Of a DNA stretch of 64,000 nucleotides, positions 1-8,869 are shown one piece after another. Each line of letters opens with the position of its first letter. The stretch's first letter is position 1. The notes below the pieces were generated by a model. It was not told where the DNA came from and did not search any database. It saw nothing but the letters and a program-made list of their open reading frames with translations. This DNA is from Synechococcus sp. CS-1330 (GTDB lineage Bacteria; Cyanobacteriota; Cyanobacteriia; PCC-6307; Cyanobiaceae): positions 89,607-153,606 of the forward strand of contig JAHLYR010000016.1 in the NCBI GenBank assembly GCA_025128025.1, in the 5' to 3' direction. The position numbers were made by a program, and so were the translations under genes.

Positions 1-1356
1 GGAATCGTTGATGGTTTTTCGTCTATATTTAAAGACTCCCTAACTCTTCTGGTTTTGGTTTGCGTGGCCTTCTATCAAGATTGGCTGCTGTCGTTGATTG
101 CTTTCATACTTTTCCCTTTAGCGATTTTACCGATTCTTAACTCATCTAAAAAAGTTAGGCGTCACTCTAGTAAAGGGCAGCTCAGCCTGGCCAAGTTGGC
201 TTCATTCCTCCAAGAGTCGGTAATCGGTTTGCGGGTGGTCAAGATCTTCGGCATGCAGGCCTATGAGTTGTCGAGGTTTGATCAAGAGAATCAATCGGTT
301 TTAAGGGCTGCCCTAAAGACAACTAGGGCAAAGCTTGCTAACCAGCCACTAATGGAAGTAATAGGCGCGATTGGTTTTAGTGCGGTTTTAGTGTATGGCG
401 GTGAAAATGTGATTGCCGGTACACGTACTACTGGCAACTTCTTTGCCTTTTTAACTTCTCTCTATCTGTGCTATGCGCCCTTTAAAGGGATTGCTAGATC
501 TAATTCTACATTGCAGCAAGGCGTCTCTGCTGCAAGTGATTTATTCAATATTCTCGATACCAAGCCTGAGCCTCCTGAGGCTTCCAGCCCCAAGTCCTTG
601 AGCAACGTTTCCGAAGGCCTTGTGGCCAGGAATGTATGTTTTGCTTATGGCGATGATCTGGTTATAGATGACTTATCTTTAGAGCTGCCTTGCAGTGGCA
701 CAGTTGCCCTGGTTGGATCTAGTGGTGGCGGTAAAAGTACCATAATTGATTTATTCTGCCGTTTTTACGATCCCAGCTCAGGCGTTATATCGATTGATGG
801 CATTGATATTCGTCAGCTTTCCCTGGCGTCGTTGCGCTCCTTGATTTCAGTTGTTGATCAAAATACATTTCTTTTTAACGATACTGTTGCTAATAACATT
901 GCCTATGGTTTGTCGTCAGCTTCGGCGCCCCAAATTGAGGCTGCTGCGCGGGCTGCGAATGCACACGATTTTATTATTCAGCTGCCCGAGGGCTATGCCA
1001 CCCTTATTGGCGAAAATGGCACGATGCTCTCCGGCGGCCAGCGTCAGCGAATTGCAATTGCGCGCGCATTAATTAAGGATGCGCCCTTGCTATTTCTTGA
1101 CGAGGCCACCTCTGCCCTCGACTCAGCTTCTGAGCAGGTGGTGCAAGAAGCCCTAGACCGATTGATGGCTGATCGCACCACCTTGGTAGTGGCCCATCGC
1201 CTCTCCACTGTGGTTAATGCCGACTGCATTTGTGTGATTGCGGGTGGCCGAGTGGTTGAGTCGGGAAATCACGCCACCCTTCTGGCTCGCGGCGGCACTT
1301 ATGCCGACCTATTTTCGACACAATTCGCAAACGCTGACGCGGGATCGCCAGGATGA
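1..1356 (+). CDS. ABC exporter, MsbA-like, 5'-truncated by window edge
   Basis: The frame is open from base 1, so the true start lies upstream. The visible 451 codons hold the last transmembrane helices and a complete ATPase domain of a half-size type I ABC exporter. Walker A (LVGSSGGGKST) lies near 709-741, a Q-loop near 850, the signature LSGGQRQR at about 1027-1050, Walker B ending in FLDEA near 1090-1107, and the switch histidine in AHRLST near 1195. Such exporters flip lipids, lipid-linked glycans or peptides across the inner membrane using ATP; the substrate cannot be told here. The first kilobase is visibly AT-richer than the rest of the window. The stop overlaps the next start as ATGA, which implies translational coupling to the carotenoid oxygenase. 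Confidence 0.9.
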   Translation, partial: GIVDGFSSIFKDSLTLLVLVCVAFYQDWLLSLIAFILFPLAILPILNSSKKVRRHSSKGQLSLAKLASFLQESVIGLRVVKIFGMQAYELSRFDQENQSVLRAALKTTRAKLANQPLMEVIGAIGFSAVLVYGGENVIAGTRTTGNFFAFLTSLYLCYAPFKGIARSNSTLQQGVSAASDLFNILDTKPEPPEASSPKSLSNVSEGLVARNVCFAYGDDLVIDDLSLELPCSGTVALVGSSGGGKSTIIDLFCRFYDPSSGVISIDGIDIRQLSLASLRSLISVVDQNTFLFNDTVANNIAYGLSSASAPQIEAAARAANAHDFIIQLPEGYATLIGENGTMLSGGQRQRIAIARALIKDAPLLFLDEATSALDSASEQVVQEALDRLMADRTTLVVAHRLSTVVNADCICVIAGGRVVESGNHATLLARGGTYADLFSTQFANADAGSPG

Positions 1357-2876
1357 CAGTCACCGCTTCTCAGCCCACCGGTTTTCAGCCTGCCTATGAG
1401 CGCCACGATTGGTCCAGCGCCTTTCGCAACGTCGGTGTTGAACTGAGCGACGTTCCCTTGGAGCCCGTGCGCGGCACGATCCCGCCTGAGCTGAAGGGCA
1501 CTTTGTTCCGCAATGGGCCAGGCCGGCTCGAGCGGGGTGGCCAGTGGGTTCATCACCCATTTGATGGCGACGGCATGATCAGCGCCTTCCGGTTCGAAGG
1601 GGGGCAAGCCCGACTCACCAACCGCTTTGTGCGCACCGAGGGCTGGCTGGCTGAGGAGCAGGCCGGTCGCTTTGTTTACCGGGGGGTCTTCGGCACTCAG
1701 AAGCCTGGCGGGCCACTCGCCAACGCCTTCGATCTGAGGCTCAAAAATATTGCCAATACCCATGTGGTGCAGCTGGGTGACCAGCTGCTGGCGCTTTGGG
1801 AAGCGGCCGAGCCCCACGCCCTTGATCCCCGCACCCTCGAGACCAGGGGACTCTCGCGGCTGGAGGGCCTGCTTAAGCCAGGCGAAGCTTTAAGCGCCCA
1901 TCCTCGCTTCGATCCTGGTCACCACGGCGAGTCCCGCATGGTCACCTTTGGCGTCAAGGCGGGCCCCACCAGCACCGTTCGCTTGATGGAATTTGCCACC
2001 GCAGACCAGCCAGATGGTGTGCGCGCCGGCGATCTGGTGGCTGACAGCCACCACAGCTTTAAGGGATTTGCCTTCCTGCACGATTTCGCGATCACACCCA
2101 GTTGGGCTGTGTTCCTGCAGAACGCTGTGGCGTTCAATCCCCTGCCGTTCGTGCTTGGCCAGAAGGGGGCAGCCCAATGCCTGGCTTCCAAGCCCGGCGA
2201 AGCCGGCCAGTTCTGGCTAGTGCCCCGCCAGCCGGGTCACCACGCTGGCGCCCGGCCGCTGCTGCTACCTGCTCCTGAAGGCTTTGTGTTCCACCATCTC
2301 AATGCCTTTGAGGATCCGGCCACCGGCGAGGTGGTGGTGGATTCGATCTACTACGACGATTTCCCTTCCATAGGCCCAGAGGTTGACTACCGCGAAATTG
2401 ATTTCGACTCCATACCTGAAGGGCAGTTGCGCCGTTGCCGGATAGACCCCCGCAGCGGCACGGTGCAGAGCGAGTGGCTGGAGCAGCGCTGCTGTGAGTT
2501 CGCCATGGTTAATCCGGCAAAGCAGGGCCTAAATGCCCGCTTCGCCTGGATGGCGGTGGCGGAGCGGGAGCGAGGTAATGATCCGCTCCAGGCGATTGAG
2601 AAGCTCGACTTGCAGACCGGAGAACGCCTGGTTTGGAGTGCGGCCCCCCGCGGTTTTGTCACCGAACCGGTGATGGTGCCCCGCCTAACTGATGGCTCAG
2701 CCGAAGAAGGGGCCGCAGAAGATAGGGGCTGGGTGCTGGTGCCGGTTTGGAACGGGGCTCGCTGCGCCACGGATCTGGTGATCCTCAACGCTGCCGATAT
2801 GACAGAGCAAGCCGTGCTCGAGCTTCCCCTGGCGATTCCCTATGGGCTGCACGGCAGTTGGTCTGCGACTGCCTGA
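1353..2876 (+). CDS. Carotenoid oxygenase (apocarotenoid 15,15'-oxygenase type)
   Basis: This 507-residue protein has the length and layout of the RPE65/carotenoid cleavage dioxygenase family, seven-bladed propellers that hold a non-haem Fe(II) with four histidines. Candidate ligands are H183 (SAHPRFD), H243 (FLHDFA), H314 (FVFHHLNAFE) and H500 (YGLHGSW), with spacing like that of the cyanobacterial apocarotenoid oxygenase. The N-terminal motif LFRNGPGRLE, seen in the family, is present. It would cleave a carotenoid or apocarotenoid double bond to give aldehydes such as retinal; the exact substrate is unknown. It starts inside the stop of the ABC exporter (ATGA) and its stop abuts that of the opposing rdgB gene. 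Confidence 0.9.
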   Translation: MTVTASQPTGFQPAYERHDWSSAFRNVGVELSDVPLEPVRGTIPPELKGTLFRNGPGRLERGGQWVHHPFDGDGMISAFRFEGGQARLTNRFVRTEGWLAEEQAGRFVYRGVFGTQKPGGPLANAFDLRLKNIANTHVVQLGDQLLALWEAAEPHALDPRTLETRGLSRLEGLLKPGEALSAHPRFDPGHHGESRMVTFGVKAGPTSTVRLMEFATADQPDGVRAGDLVADSHHSFKGFAFLHDFAITPSWAVFLQNAVAFNPLPFVLGQKGAAQCLASKPGEAGQFWLVPRQPGHHAGARPLLLPAPEGFVFHHLNAFEDPATGEVVVDSIYYDDFPSIGPEVDYREIDFDSIPEGQLRRCRIDPRSGTVQSEWLEQRCCEFAMVNPAKQGLNARFAWMAVAERERGNDPLQAIEKLDLQTGERLVWSAAPRGFVTEPVMVPRLTDGSAEEGAAEDRGWVLVPVWNGARCATDLVILNAADMTEQAVLELPLAIPYGLHGSWSATA

Positions 2877-3485
2877 TCAGCTGGCGAGCAGGGAGCGAAG
2901 CTGGGGCTCCAGCCGGGCAAAAGCCCGGCCCCTGTGGCCGATGGCGCTTTTGAGGCCTTTGTCCATCTCGGCGTAGGTCTGCCCTGTGTGCGGCACAAGG
3001 AACACGGGGTCGTAGCCGAAGCCCCCATTACCCCGCGGCGTTGGCAGGATCAGGCCAGCGCAGCGACCCTCCACCTCCAGCCGCACTCTGCCGCTGGGAT
3101 CGGCCACCGCCAAGGCGGCGCTGAACTCGGCGCTGCGGTCGCTAGCGCCCTCCATTTCTTGCAGCAGCCTGGCGATACGGGCTGTGTCGCTGCTTGCGTA
3201 GCGGGCTGAGTGCACCCCTGGCGCGCCGCCTAAGGCAGGCACACTCAGGCCTGAGTCGTCGGCCAGGGCCCAGCAGCCGGTGGCGCTGGCCACGGCTATG
3301 GCTTTTAGGCGCGCGTTTTCGGCAAAGGTGCTGCCGGTTTCCTCCACCTCCAGGCCCTCGGGCTGGGGTTCGATTGCCAGGTTGAGTCCGGCGAGTAGGT
3401 GCTGGAACTCGCGCACCTTGCCGGCATTGCCGCTGGCGATCACCAGCTTGGTGACGGGTGAGCAGACCATATCTGATGTGTGCAT
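2877..3485 (-). CDS. rdgB: XTP/dITP diphosphatase (RdgB/HAM1 family)
   Basis: The 202-residue protein matches the Ham1/RdgB house-cleaning nucleotide pyrophosphatase, which hydrolyses dITP, ITP and XTP to monophosphates and keeps deaminated purines out of DNA and RNA. The N-terminal motif ASGNAGKVREF, the central ADDSGL motif and the C-terminal GHRGRAF segment are all visible. An in-frame ATG at 3470 (MVCSPVTKL) would give a protein closer to the usual family start and is an alternative to 3485. The gene lies 4 bases downstream of the phosphohexomutase stop on the same strand, so the two are probably co-transcribed. Confidence 0.93.
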   Translation of the reverse strand: MHTSDMVCSPVTKLVIASGNAGKVREFQHLLAGLNLAIEPQPEGLEVEETGSTFAENARLKAIAVASATGCWALADDSGLSVPALGGAPGVHSARYASSDTARIARLLQEMEGASDRSAEFSAALAVADPSGRVRLEVEGRCAGLILPTPRGNGGFGYDPVFLVPHTGQTYAEMDKGLKSAIGHRGRAFARLEPQLRSLLAS

Positions 3486-3489
3486 TGCG

Positions 3490-5043
3490 TCAGACCGATT
3501 CCGCCAGCTCGCGGGCCCAGCCCAGCACGTCGGCCACCCGCTGGGCGGAGGGGGCTTCGCAGTAGAGCCGCAGCAGCGGCTCGGTGCCGGAGAAGCGCAA
3601 CATCAGCCAGTGGCTGGGGCCTAGGCGCAGCTTCACCCCATCGGTGGTGATCACCTCCAGCACGGGGCTGCCGGCCACCTCGCTGGGCGGTGCTGCGGCC
3701 AGCTTTGCCTCGAGGCGCTCGCGGGCGGCCATGTCGGGCAGGCGCAGGTCGAGTCGGTCGTAGGCGGCGGCACCGCCGCAGCGCTCCTGCAGGGCATCGA
3801 TCCGCTCCCCCAGGGGCACACCACCCTCCACCAGCGCTTCGATCAGCAGCAGGGCGGCAAAGGGTGCGTCCCGCTCTGGCAGATGCATGCCGAAGCCCAC
3901 GCCGCCCGATTCTTCGCCGCCCACCAGCACATCGCTGCTGAGCATTTCAGCTGCGATGTATTTGAAGCCGACGGGTTTTTCCAGCACCTGGCAGCCCAGA
4001 TCCTCAGCCACCAGCTGCATCAGGTCGGAGCCGCTGACGGTTTTGATCACGCTTCCCGGCAGCTGGCGGGCCCGGGCCAAGTGGTCGATGAATAGGGGCA
4101 TCAGCAGCTGGGTGCTGCAGAAGCGGCCGCGCTCGTCAACGGCGGCGATGCGGTCGCCGTCGCCGTCAAATACGATCCCCATGGCGGGCCTGCCAGCTGC
4201 GGTGCTGGCGGTTACGGCCGCGATCAATTCCTGCAGGTAAGGGGCCAGCGGCTCGGGAGGGTTGCCGCCAAATAGGGGGTCCCGGTTTGCCCGAATTTCG
4301 CGGATGACGCCACTGGATCTGGCCCCATCGCCCAGCAGGGCCGGCAGCACACCGGCTGCTGAGCCGTGCATTGGATCGACAATCACCGTGAGCCCCAGGC
4401 GCTCTAGGCCTGCCGCCAGTGCCGCAGTGTTCACCTTGGTCTGCAGGCCCGCCAAGTAGTTACCCAGGGCGTCGAAGCGTTGGGGGTCGCCCGGGATCGG
4501 CACAGTGATGCCACCGGCTTCCAGGCGAGTTTCAACTCGCCGGGTGAAGTCGCCTTCAACCGAGCCGCCGAACGATCCCTTGATTTTTAAGCCAAGCCAT
4601 TCCGGCGGGTTGTGGCTGGCTGTGATCACCAGGGCGCCCAGGGCCTGGCGCTGCACCACGGCCCAGCTGCTGGCAGGGGTGGGAGTGGCTGTGGCCGAAA
4701 GCAGGGGCTCCAGGCCGCAACCTCTAACGGCGCTGCAGATCGCCTCAGCTAGTTCGGGCGCCAGAAATCGGCGGTCGTAGCCGATCACCACCTCGCGGTT
4801 TTTCAGGCCTTCGGGGGCTGAGTGGGCCAGCTCCCGGGCTGCAGCGGCAGCTACCGGCAGCAGTCGATCCAGGGTGATGTCCACGCCGAGGATGCCGCGC
4901 CAGCCATCGGTGCCGAAGGCGATTGGGCTGGCCTCCAGGGGCAGGGGGGCTGAGGCCATGGGGGGTGGGCATGCCGAGCTGGGGCAATTCTGCGGTGCCG
5001 GCGGCGCTCCAGCCCTAGCGTCGGCTTCTGTGGACGCCATCAT
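3490..5043 (-). CDS. Phosphoglucomutase/phosphomannomutase family protein
   Basis: This is a 517-residue alpha-D-phosphohexomutase. The active-site phosphoserine is S143 in TASHNPPEWLG, the metal-binding loop is DGDGDR, and the sugar-recognition loop is GGEESGG; a C-terminal RFSGTEPLLRLY phosphate-binding loop completes the four-domain plan. The enzyme would shift phosphate between C1 and C6 of a hexose phosphate, supplying nucleotide-sugar or glycogen synthesis. Which sugar it prefers cannot be read from sequence. It is distinct from glmM at 50240, so the window holds two members of the superfamily. Two consecutive ATG codons (5043 and 5040) are possible starts. The gene is divergent from the nuclease gene, sharing base 5043. 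Confidence 0.92.
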   Translation of the reverse strand: MMASTEADARAGAPPAPQNCPSSACPPPMASAPLPLEASPIAFGTDGWRGILGVDITLDRLLPVAAAAARELAHSAPEGLKNREVVIGYDRRFLAPELAEAICSAVRGCGLEPLLSATATPTPASSWAVVQRQALGALVITASHNPPEWLGLKIKGSFGGSVEGDFTRRVETRLEAGGITVPIPGDPQRFDALGNYLAGLQTKVNTAALAAGLERLGLTVIVDPMHGSAAGVLPALLGDGARSSGVIREIRANRDPLFGGNPPEPLAPYLQELIAAVTASTAAGRPAMGIVFDGDGDRIAAVDERGRFCSTQLLMPLFIDHLARARQLPGSVIKTVSGSDLMQLVAEDLGCQVLEKPVGFKYIAAEMLSSDVLVGGEESGGVGFGMHLPERDAPFAALLLIEALVEGGVPLGERIDALQERCGGAAAYDRLDLRLPDMAARERLEAKLAAAPPSEVAGSPVLEVITTDGVKLRLGPSHWLMLRFSGTEPLLRLYCEAPSAQRVADVLGWARELAESV

Positions 5044-6530
5044 TGACTTCCTGGCCCCAAATTGAACGTTCAGGGCCCGAGCCGGCTCTCACGGATCGCT
5101 TGCTGCGCAGTTGGCTGCGATGCAGGCGCCGCGCCTGGCTGGATCGCTTTGGGGTTGCCAGCGAGCGGCAGTGGAATGCCCACCGGGCCCTGGCCTTGAG
5201 CGACCAGCTGCGCAGCTTTCAGACCCTGCTGCCCCAGCGGCCTGGCCACGGCGAGGCGGCCTGCGCCGCAGGGGCGGCTGGGGTGGTGGGCTTACGGCTG
5301 CGGGGGGCTGGTCCCCAGGGAGTGCGATTGGAATCCCATCCCTCCCTGCTGGAGCGCATCGCTGGCCAAAGCCGTTGGGGTGCCTATGCATACCGGCCGG
5401 TATTGGCTCGCCAGGGGCGACGTCTAACCCGCGAAGCTCGGGTGGTGCTGGCGCTTTGGGGGCGCCTGTTGGCGGAGCACCAGCAGGCAGCAGTGCCCCA
5501 TGGTCTGGTGGTGGCCGGTGAAGGCAGGTTCCTGCAGCGGGAGCGCCTGGCATTGGCTAGCGGCCTGCAGCATCAGCTCGATGAAAGCCTGCAGCGTCTC
5601 GCCGCTGATCTTGCCCAGTCCACGCCACCGCCCTTGGTGAGCGATCGCAAAAAGTGCACCCTGTGCAGCTGGCGAGGCGTCTGCGATAAGGAGGCCGCCG
5701 CCATGGGGCATCTCAGCGAGGTGAGTGGCATCGGCGGTAAGCGCCGCGAGATGTTGCTGGAGCAGGGGGTCACCAGCCTGCCGGACTTGGCTGCCCGCGA
5801 CCCAGAGCTATTGGCCGAGGCCCTGGCCGCCTACGGAGAGCAGCATCGCGAGATTGCCGCTGAGTTGGTGGCTCAGGCCGGGGTGCAGGCTTCCGGCCTG
5901 CCGCAGCGCCTTGGTCGTGGGCGGGTTTTGCCCGAGTTGGCAGCAGCACCTGGTGTGCTGCTCTACGACATCGAATCCGATCCCGATGCCCGCGATGATT
6001 TCCTGCACGGCTTTGTGGTGCTGGAGAGCGACGGGGCGGGGGGCTGGCTAGAGCAGTCCGCCCGCTACCAGCCCCTGCTGGCCTTGCAGGAGCATGGTGA
6101 GCAGCGCCTGTGGCAGCGATTGCAGCGTTTGCTTGCCCGCTATCCCGATTGGCCGGTCTTGCATTACGGCGAAACCGAGGTGATTGGCCTGGTGCGCCTG
6201 GCCCAGCGCCAGGGGGCCAGTGAGGCTGAGGTGGCCCGGTTGCGGGGCCGGATGCTGGATGTGCACGCCCGGCTGCGGCGCCACTGGCGTCTGCCGGTGA
6301 GCAGCTACGGGCTCAAGGCGGTGGCCGGCTGGCTTGGCTTTGCCTGGAGCCAGAAGGGGGTGGATGGGGCCCGCTGCCTGCTTTGGTGGCGCCAGTGGCG
6401 TCAATGGCACCGCCAAGACGGCAGCCGGGGCCAGGCCAGTCGCAATCAGTTGCAGCGGATATTTCTCTACAATCGCGATGACAGCCTGGCCACCTGGGCC
6501 GTGGTGCGCTGGCTACTGGCTCAGCCCTGA
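5043..6530 (+). CDS. TM0106 family RecB-like/DEDD nuclease
   Basis: The 495-residue protein is recognised as the TM0106 family: an N-terminal RecB/Cas4-like domain, a helix-hairpin-helix element (LSEVSGIGGKRR, about residues 225-245) and a C-terminal RNase H-fold exonuclease. Cysteine 27 (RCRRRAW) plus the cluster KKCTLCSWRGVCDK (about 203-216) could bind an Fe-S cluster as in Cas4/AddB. The exonuclease motifs look intact: LLYDIESDP, HYGETE, LDVHARL and YNRDDSLAT. By contrast, the RecB-like domain reads PVLARQGRR where a catalytic PVDxK-type motif is expected. The start is a TTG overlapping the start of the divergent phosphohexomutase. Its biological role is unknown. Confidence 0.85.
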   Translation: MTSWPQIERSGPEPALTDRLLRSWLRCRRRAWLDRFGVASERQWNAHRALALSDQLRSFQTLLPQRPGHGEAACAAGAAGVVGLRLRGAGPQGVRLESHPSLLERIAGQSRWGAYAYRPVLARQGRRLTREARVVLALWGRLLAEHQQAAVPHGLVVAGEGRFLQRERLALASGLQHQLDESLQRLAADLAQSTPPPLVSDRKKCTLCSWRGVCDKEAAAMGHLSEVSGIGGKRREMLLEQGVTSLPDLAARDPELLAEALAAYGEQHREIAAELVAQAGVQASGLPQRLGRGRVLPELAAAPGVLLYDIESDPDARDDFLHGFVVLESDGAGGWLEQSARYQPLLALQEHGEQRLWQRLQRLLARYPDWPVLHYGETEVIGLVRLAQRQGASEAEVARLRGRMLDVHARLRRHWRLPVSSYGLKAVAGWLGFAWSQKGVDGARCLLWWRQWRQWHRQDGSRGQASRNQLQRIFLYNRDDSLATWAVVRWLLAQP

Positions 6531-6534
6531 CGCT

Positions 6535-7488
6535 TCAGGATTTACGGCCGGCACCGACCGGTGGATCAACGCAGGCTGGCGGGCGAGATAGCTCCAGCAG
6601 CGCGCCATCGGGATCGGGGCCGGCGCGCAGGCAGGTTTGTTGAAGCGACTGGCGGCGCACCAGGGCTAGGCCAATCCAGAGGCCATCTTCCAGGGCCAGG
6701 CTGGAGGTGATCAGGCCCGCCCGGGGGCTGCTGCTCTCATCGCCCGTCTTGGCGCCATACAAGACCGTGCCTGGCTCTACAGGGCCCGGGGTTCCGCGCC
6801 AGAACCAGCGCCGCAGCTGTTGTTTGACGCCGTCGTAGGTGGCGAGTTTGGCCAGGGTTTCCTGGCCCACGTAGCAGCCCTTGCTGAGGCTCACCCGATC
6901 GGCGAGCCCTACTTCGAAGGGGTTGGTGTCGTCGTTGATCTCACCTGGGGCCGCCGGCACCCCCTGCTGGATGCGCCAACGCTCCTGTTCCCTGGCCGGC
7001 AGGGGCGCTCGATCGGCTAGCCAGGCGGGCAGCTCGGCGTTGGCCAGCAGGATCAACTGGCGGCCCAGCAACCAACCGCTGCCATCTTCCAGAGCAATCC
7101 AGCTCCCAACAGCAACCTGGGGCAGGGCGTCGCAGCCATCCCCCAGCGGTGTGATCCAACGCACCGCTGTTACCGGACCCAGTTGCACTCGATCGGCGGG
7201 GAACAGCACCCGCTCAAGGGCCTGCCAAAGGGCGGTGCCATCAGCGCCGCGCAGCAGGAGCCAGGCCCCATCCCTATCCACCAACACTTCAGCGAGGGCC
7301 CGCAGGCGACCGGTGGCGGTGGTGCAACAGCTGGGTATCAAGCAGCCGGGCTGCTGGCCTTCGATTGCGGCGCTGGTTTGGCCGTGTAGAAATCTGCCCG
7401 AATCTGGGCCATCCAGGCGGATCAGGTAGCCCGCTTGCTCGCTTCGACACGGGCCGCTGGGCTGCCAGCCCCAGGGAGCGGAGTTCAT
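6535..7488 (-). CDS. ygfZ: Folate-binding protein YgfZ (GcvT-like, Fe-S maintenance)
   Basis: This 317-residue protein belongs to the YgfZ/IBA57 branch of the GcvT fold. The diagnostic motif KGCYVGQE, with the conserved cysteine, is at about residues 203-210. Family members bind folate and help repair or assemble Fe-S clusters in enzymes such as MiaB; they are not glycine-cleavage T-proteins. Its ATG overlaps the pyrE stop as ATGA on the same strand, so it is translated downstream of pyrE. Its stop lies 4 bases from the convergent nuclease stop. Confidence 0.9.
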   Translation of the reverse strand: MNSAPWGWQPSGPCRSEQAGYLIRLDGPDSGRFLHGQTSAAIEGQQPGCLIPSCCTTATGRLRALAEVLVDRDGAWLLLRGADGTALWQALERVLFPADRVQLGPVTAVRWITPLGDGCDALPQVAVGSWIALEDGSGWLLGRQLILLANAELPAWLADRAPLPAREQERWRIQQGVPAAPGEINDDTNPFEVGLADRVSLSKGCYVGQETLAKLATYDGVKQQLRRWFWRGTPGPVEPGTVLYGAKTGDESSSPRAGLITSSLALEDGLWIGLALVRRQSLQQTCLRAGPDPDGALLELSRPPACVDPPVGAGRKS

Positions 7489-8105
7489 GAGTTGGCCAGG
7501 CCCGCGGCGGTGGCAGCCACCTCGTCCAGCAGAAACAGGCTGCGCAGCTCGAGCCCGGCAGCCGTCATCGCCTCGACGCCCCCCTCCTGGCGATCCACGA
7601 TTGTCACTACCCGGTTCACTATGTAGCCAGCCTCCCGCAGCTGCTGCACGGCTTTTAGGGAAGAGCCGCCGGTGGTGACTACGTCTTCAAGCACGGTGAT
7701 GGTGCTTCCCGGTTCCGGCAGCGGCCCCTCCAGCCAGGCACCGGTGCCGTGCCCCTTGGCCACTTTGCGCACGATCAGAGCATTGAGCTCCCGGCCATCC
7801 AAGGCAGCCCTCATCGCCACTGCGCTCACCAGGGGATCTGCCCCCAGGGTGAGGCCAGCCACCGCCCGCGCTTCCGCTTCCACCTGCTCGAGCATTAGGG
7901 CGCCGAGCAGGGCCAAGCCGGTGCCACTGAGGCTGACTGGCTTGCAATTGACGTAGTGGTGGCTGCTGCGCCCGGAGGCCAAGGTGAAATTGCCGTGGCG
8001 GTAAGCCTCGGTGGCGAGCAGAGGAAGCAGGGTCAGGCGCATCTCTGCGGGGCTGGCAGCCAATGACGTGGCAGCCAGGGAAACGGTCGACAAGATCTGG
8101 TGCAT
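7485..8105 (-). CDS. pyrE: Orotate phosphoribosyltransferase
   Basis: The 206-residue protein carries the PRPP-binding loop [14 protein letters not shown] of type I phosphoribosyltransferases and the orotate phosphoribosyltransferase motif [16 protein letters not shown]. It makes OMP from orotate and PRPP in de novo pyrimidine synthesis in the cytosol. The ATG at 8105 gives an N-terminal extension of about 20 residues before the conserved region; a shorter form starting at M22 (MRLTLLPLL) is possible. It overlaps ygfZ by 4 bases and probably forms a two-gene operon with it. Confidence 0.94.
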   Translation of the reverse strand: MHQILSTVSLAATSLAASPAEMRLTLLPLLATEAYRHGNFTLASGRSSHHYVNCKPVSLSGTGLALLGALMLEQVEAEARAVAGLTLGADPLVSAVAMRAALDGRELNALIVRKVAKGHGTGAWLEGPLPEPGSTITVLEDVVTTGGSSLKAVQQLREAGYIVNRVVTIVDRQEGGVEAMTAAGLELRSLFLLDEVAATAAGLANS

Positions 8106-8168
8106 TCGCGATTGGTTGTCTAGTTTGCGACCATCACGACAGGATCAGCTGCTGGGCTGATCGGATCC

Positions 8169-8720
8169 ATGGCTAACAGCAGCAAATTAAGGTCTAATTT
8201 TTGTTTCGCCGTAGCCTCATGGTCATCTGCCGTAGCCGCATGGTGCTGGGTTGGAGGCTTGGTCTCGGCCCCTGCAGCGGCTGGCCCTGTCGTTTGTACC
8301 ACCACCTTGGAGGCCCCAAACAGCAGTGGGCAGGCACTCCAGGGGGGGGCAGCCGGCCCGGTTGAAGTCACCCGTTGCGGCGTCGTTCAGACCACTCCCC
8401 AACTGATGAAGCAGCGCTTCTACAGCTACACGGCACCCTTTGCCCGCGGCGTCAGCCTCACCAATCAAATCACCGATCTATTTGGCATCGCCATGGGTGG
8501 TGGTGATGGCACCAGGTTGATGGGCTTTGGCTTCCCTGATCAAACGATCATTTGGGATGGCACCGCAGTGGAAAATACCTATCAAGTATTGCTTCAGCAG
8601 CAGAGTGATCCCATGCCCTGGCGTACGGGTGATGTGTCCAACGGCTATTCCGGCAGTCTGGGATCTGCTGGTACGGTCACTCTTAGCAGCTATAGCTCCC
8701 CAGTGCGGGGGCTCTGGTAG
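8169..8720 (+). CDS. Conserved secreted protein of unknown function
   Basis: This 183-residue protein begins with a polar N-terminus and a hydrophobic stretch ending in a likely signal-peptidase site near SAPAAAGP (about residue 39). The mature part holds two cysteines (VVCTTTLEAP and EVTRCG), then a polar domain with the segment TDLFGIAMGGGDG and a second motif MGFGFPDQTIIWDG. I recall similar proteins in other picocyanobacteria but no function. An eight-G run at 8342-8349 lies in the coding region and is read through in frame. The stop is 12 bases before the tRNA, so one transcript could cover both. Confidence 0.75.
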   Translation: MANSSKLRSNFCFAVASWSSAVAAWCWVGGLVSAPAAAGPVVCTTTLEAPNSSGQALQGGAAGPVEVTRCGVVQTTPQLMKQRFYSYTAPFARGVSLTNQITDLFGIAMGGGDGTRLMGFGFPDQTIIWDGTAVENTYQVLLQQQSDPMPWRTGDVSNGYSGSLGSAGTVTLSSYSSPVRGLW

Positions 8721-8732
8721 CTCTGTCAATGT

Positions 8733-8805
8733 GGGGGTCTAGCAATCTGGTGAATGCAGCGAACTCATAATTCGCCTTAGCCGAGTTCGATCCTCGGGAC
8801 CCCCA
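8733..8805 (+). tRNA. trnM: tRNA with CAU anticodon, probably elongator tRNA-Met
   Basis: The full cloverleaf can be drawn. The acceptor arms are GGGGGTC (8733-8739) and GACCCCC (8798-8804) with discriminator A; the anticodon stem is GCGAA/TTCGC around loop CTCATAA (anticodon CAT); the T arm is CCGAG-TTCGATC-CTCGG. Pairing at position 1-72 argues against initiator tRNA. A tRNA-Ile whose CAU anticodon is modified to lysidine cannot be excluded by eye. CCA is not encoded. Confidence 0.88.
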
Positions 8806-8817
8806 TTCACGTTAGTT

Positions 8818-8841
8818 CAATCAACCCCAGCGGTTTGATTG
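8818..8841 (+). terminator. Possible hairpin terminator after the tRNA
   Basis: A 7-bp perfect inverted repeat, CAATCAA (8818-8824) and TTGATTG (8835-8841), encloses a 10-base loop and sits 12 bases downstream of the tRNA. No T-run follows, so it may be a processing or weak termination structure rather than a strong intrinsic terminator. Confidence 0.4.
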
Positions 8842-8869
8842 CCCAGCAACCCCTATCGTCAGAGGACTG

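Noticed and set aside
5641..5648. GCGATCGC (HIP1-type) palindromes, also near 23588, 46029 and 52733
   Set aside because: Only a few copies were noticed, in coding sequence. They fit a cyanobacterium but are not a feature by themselves.
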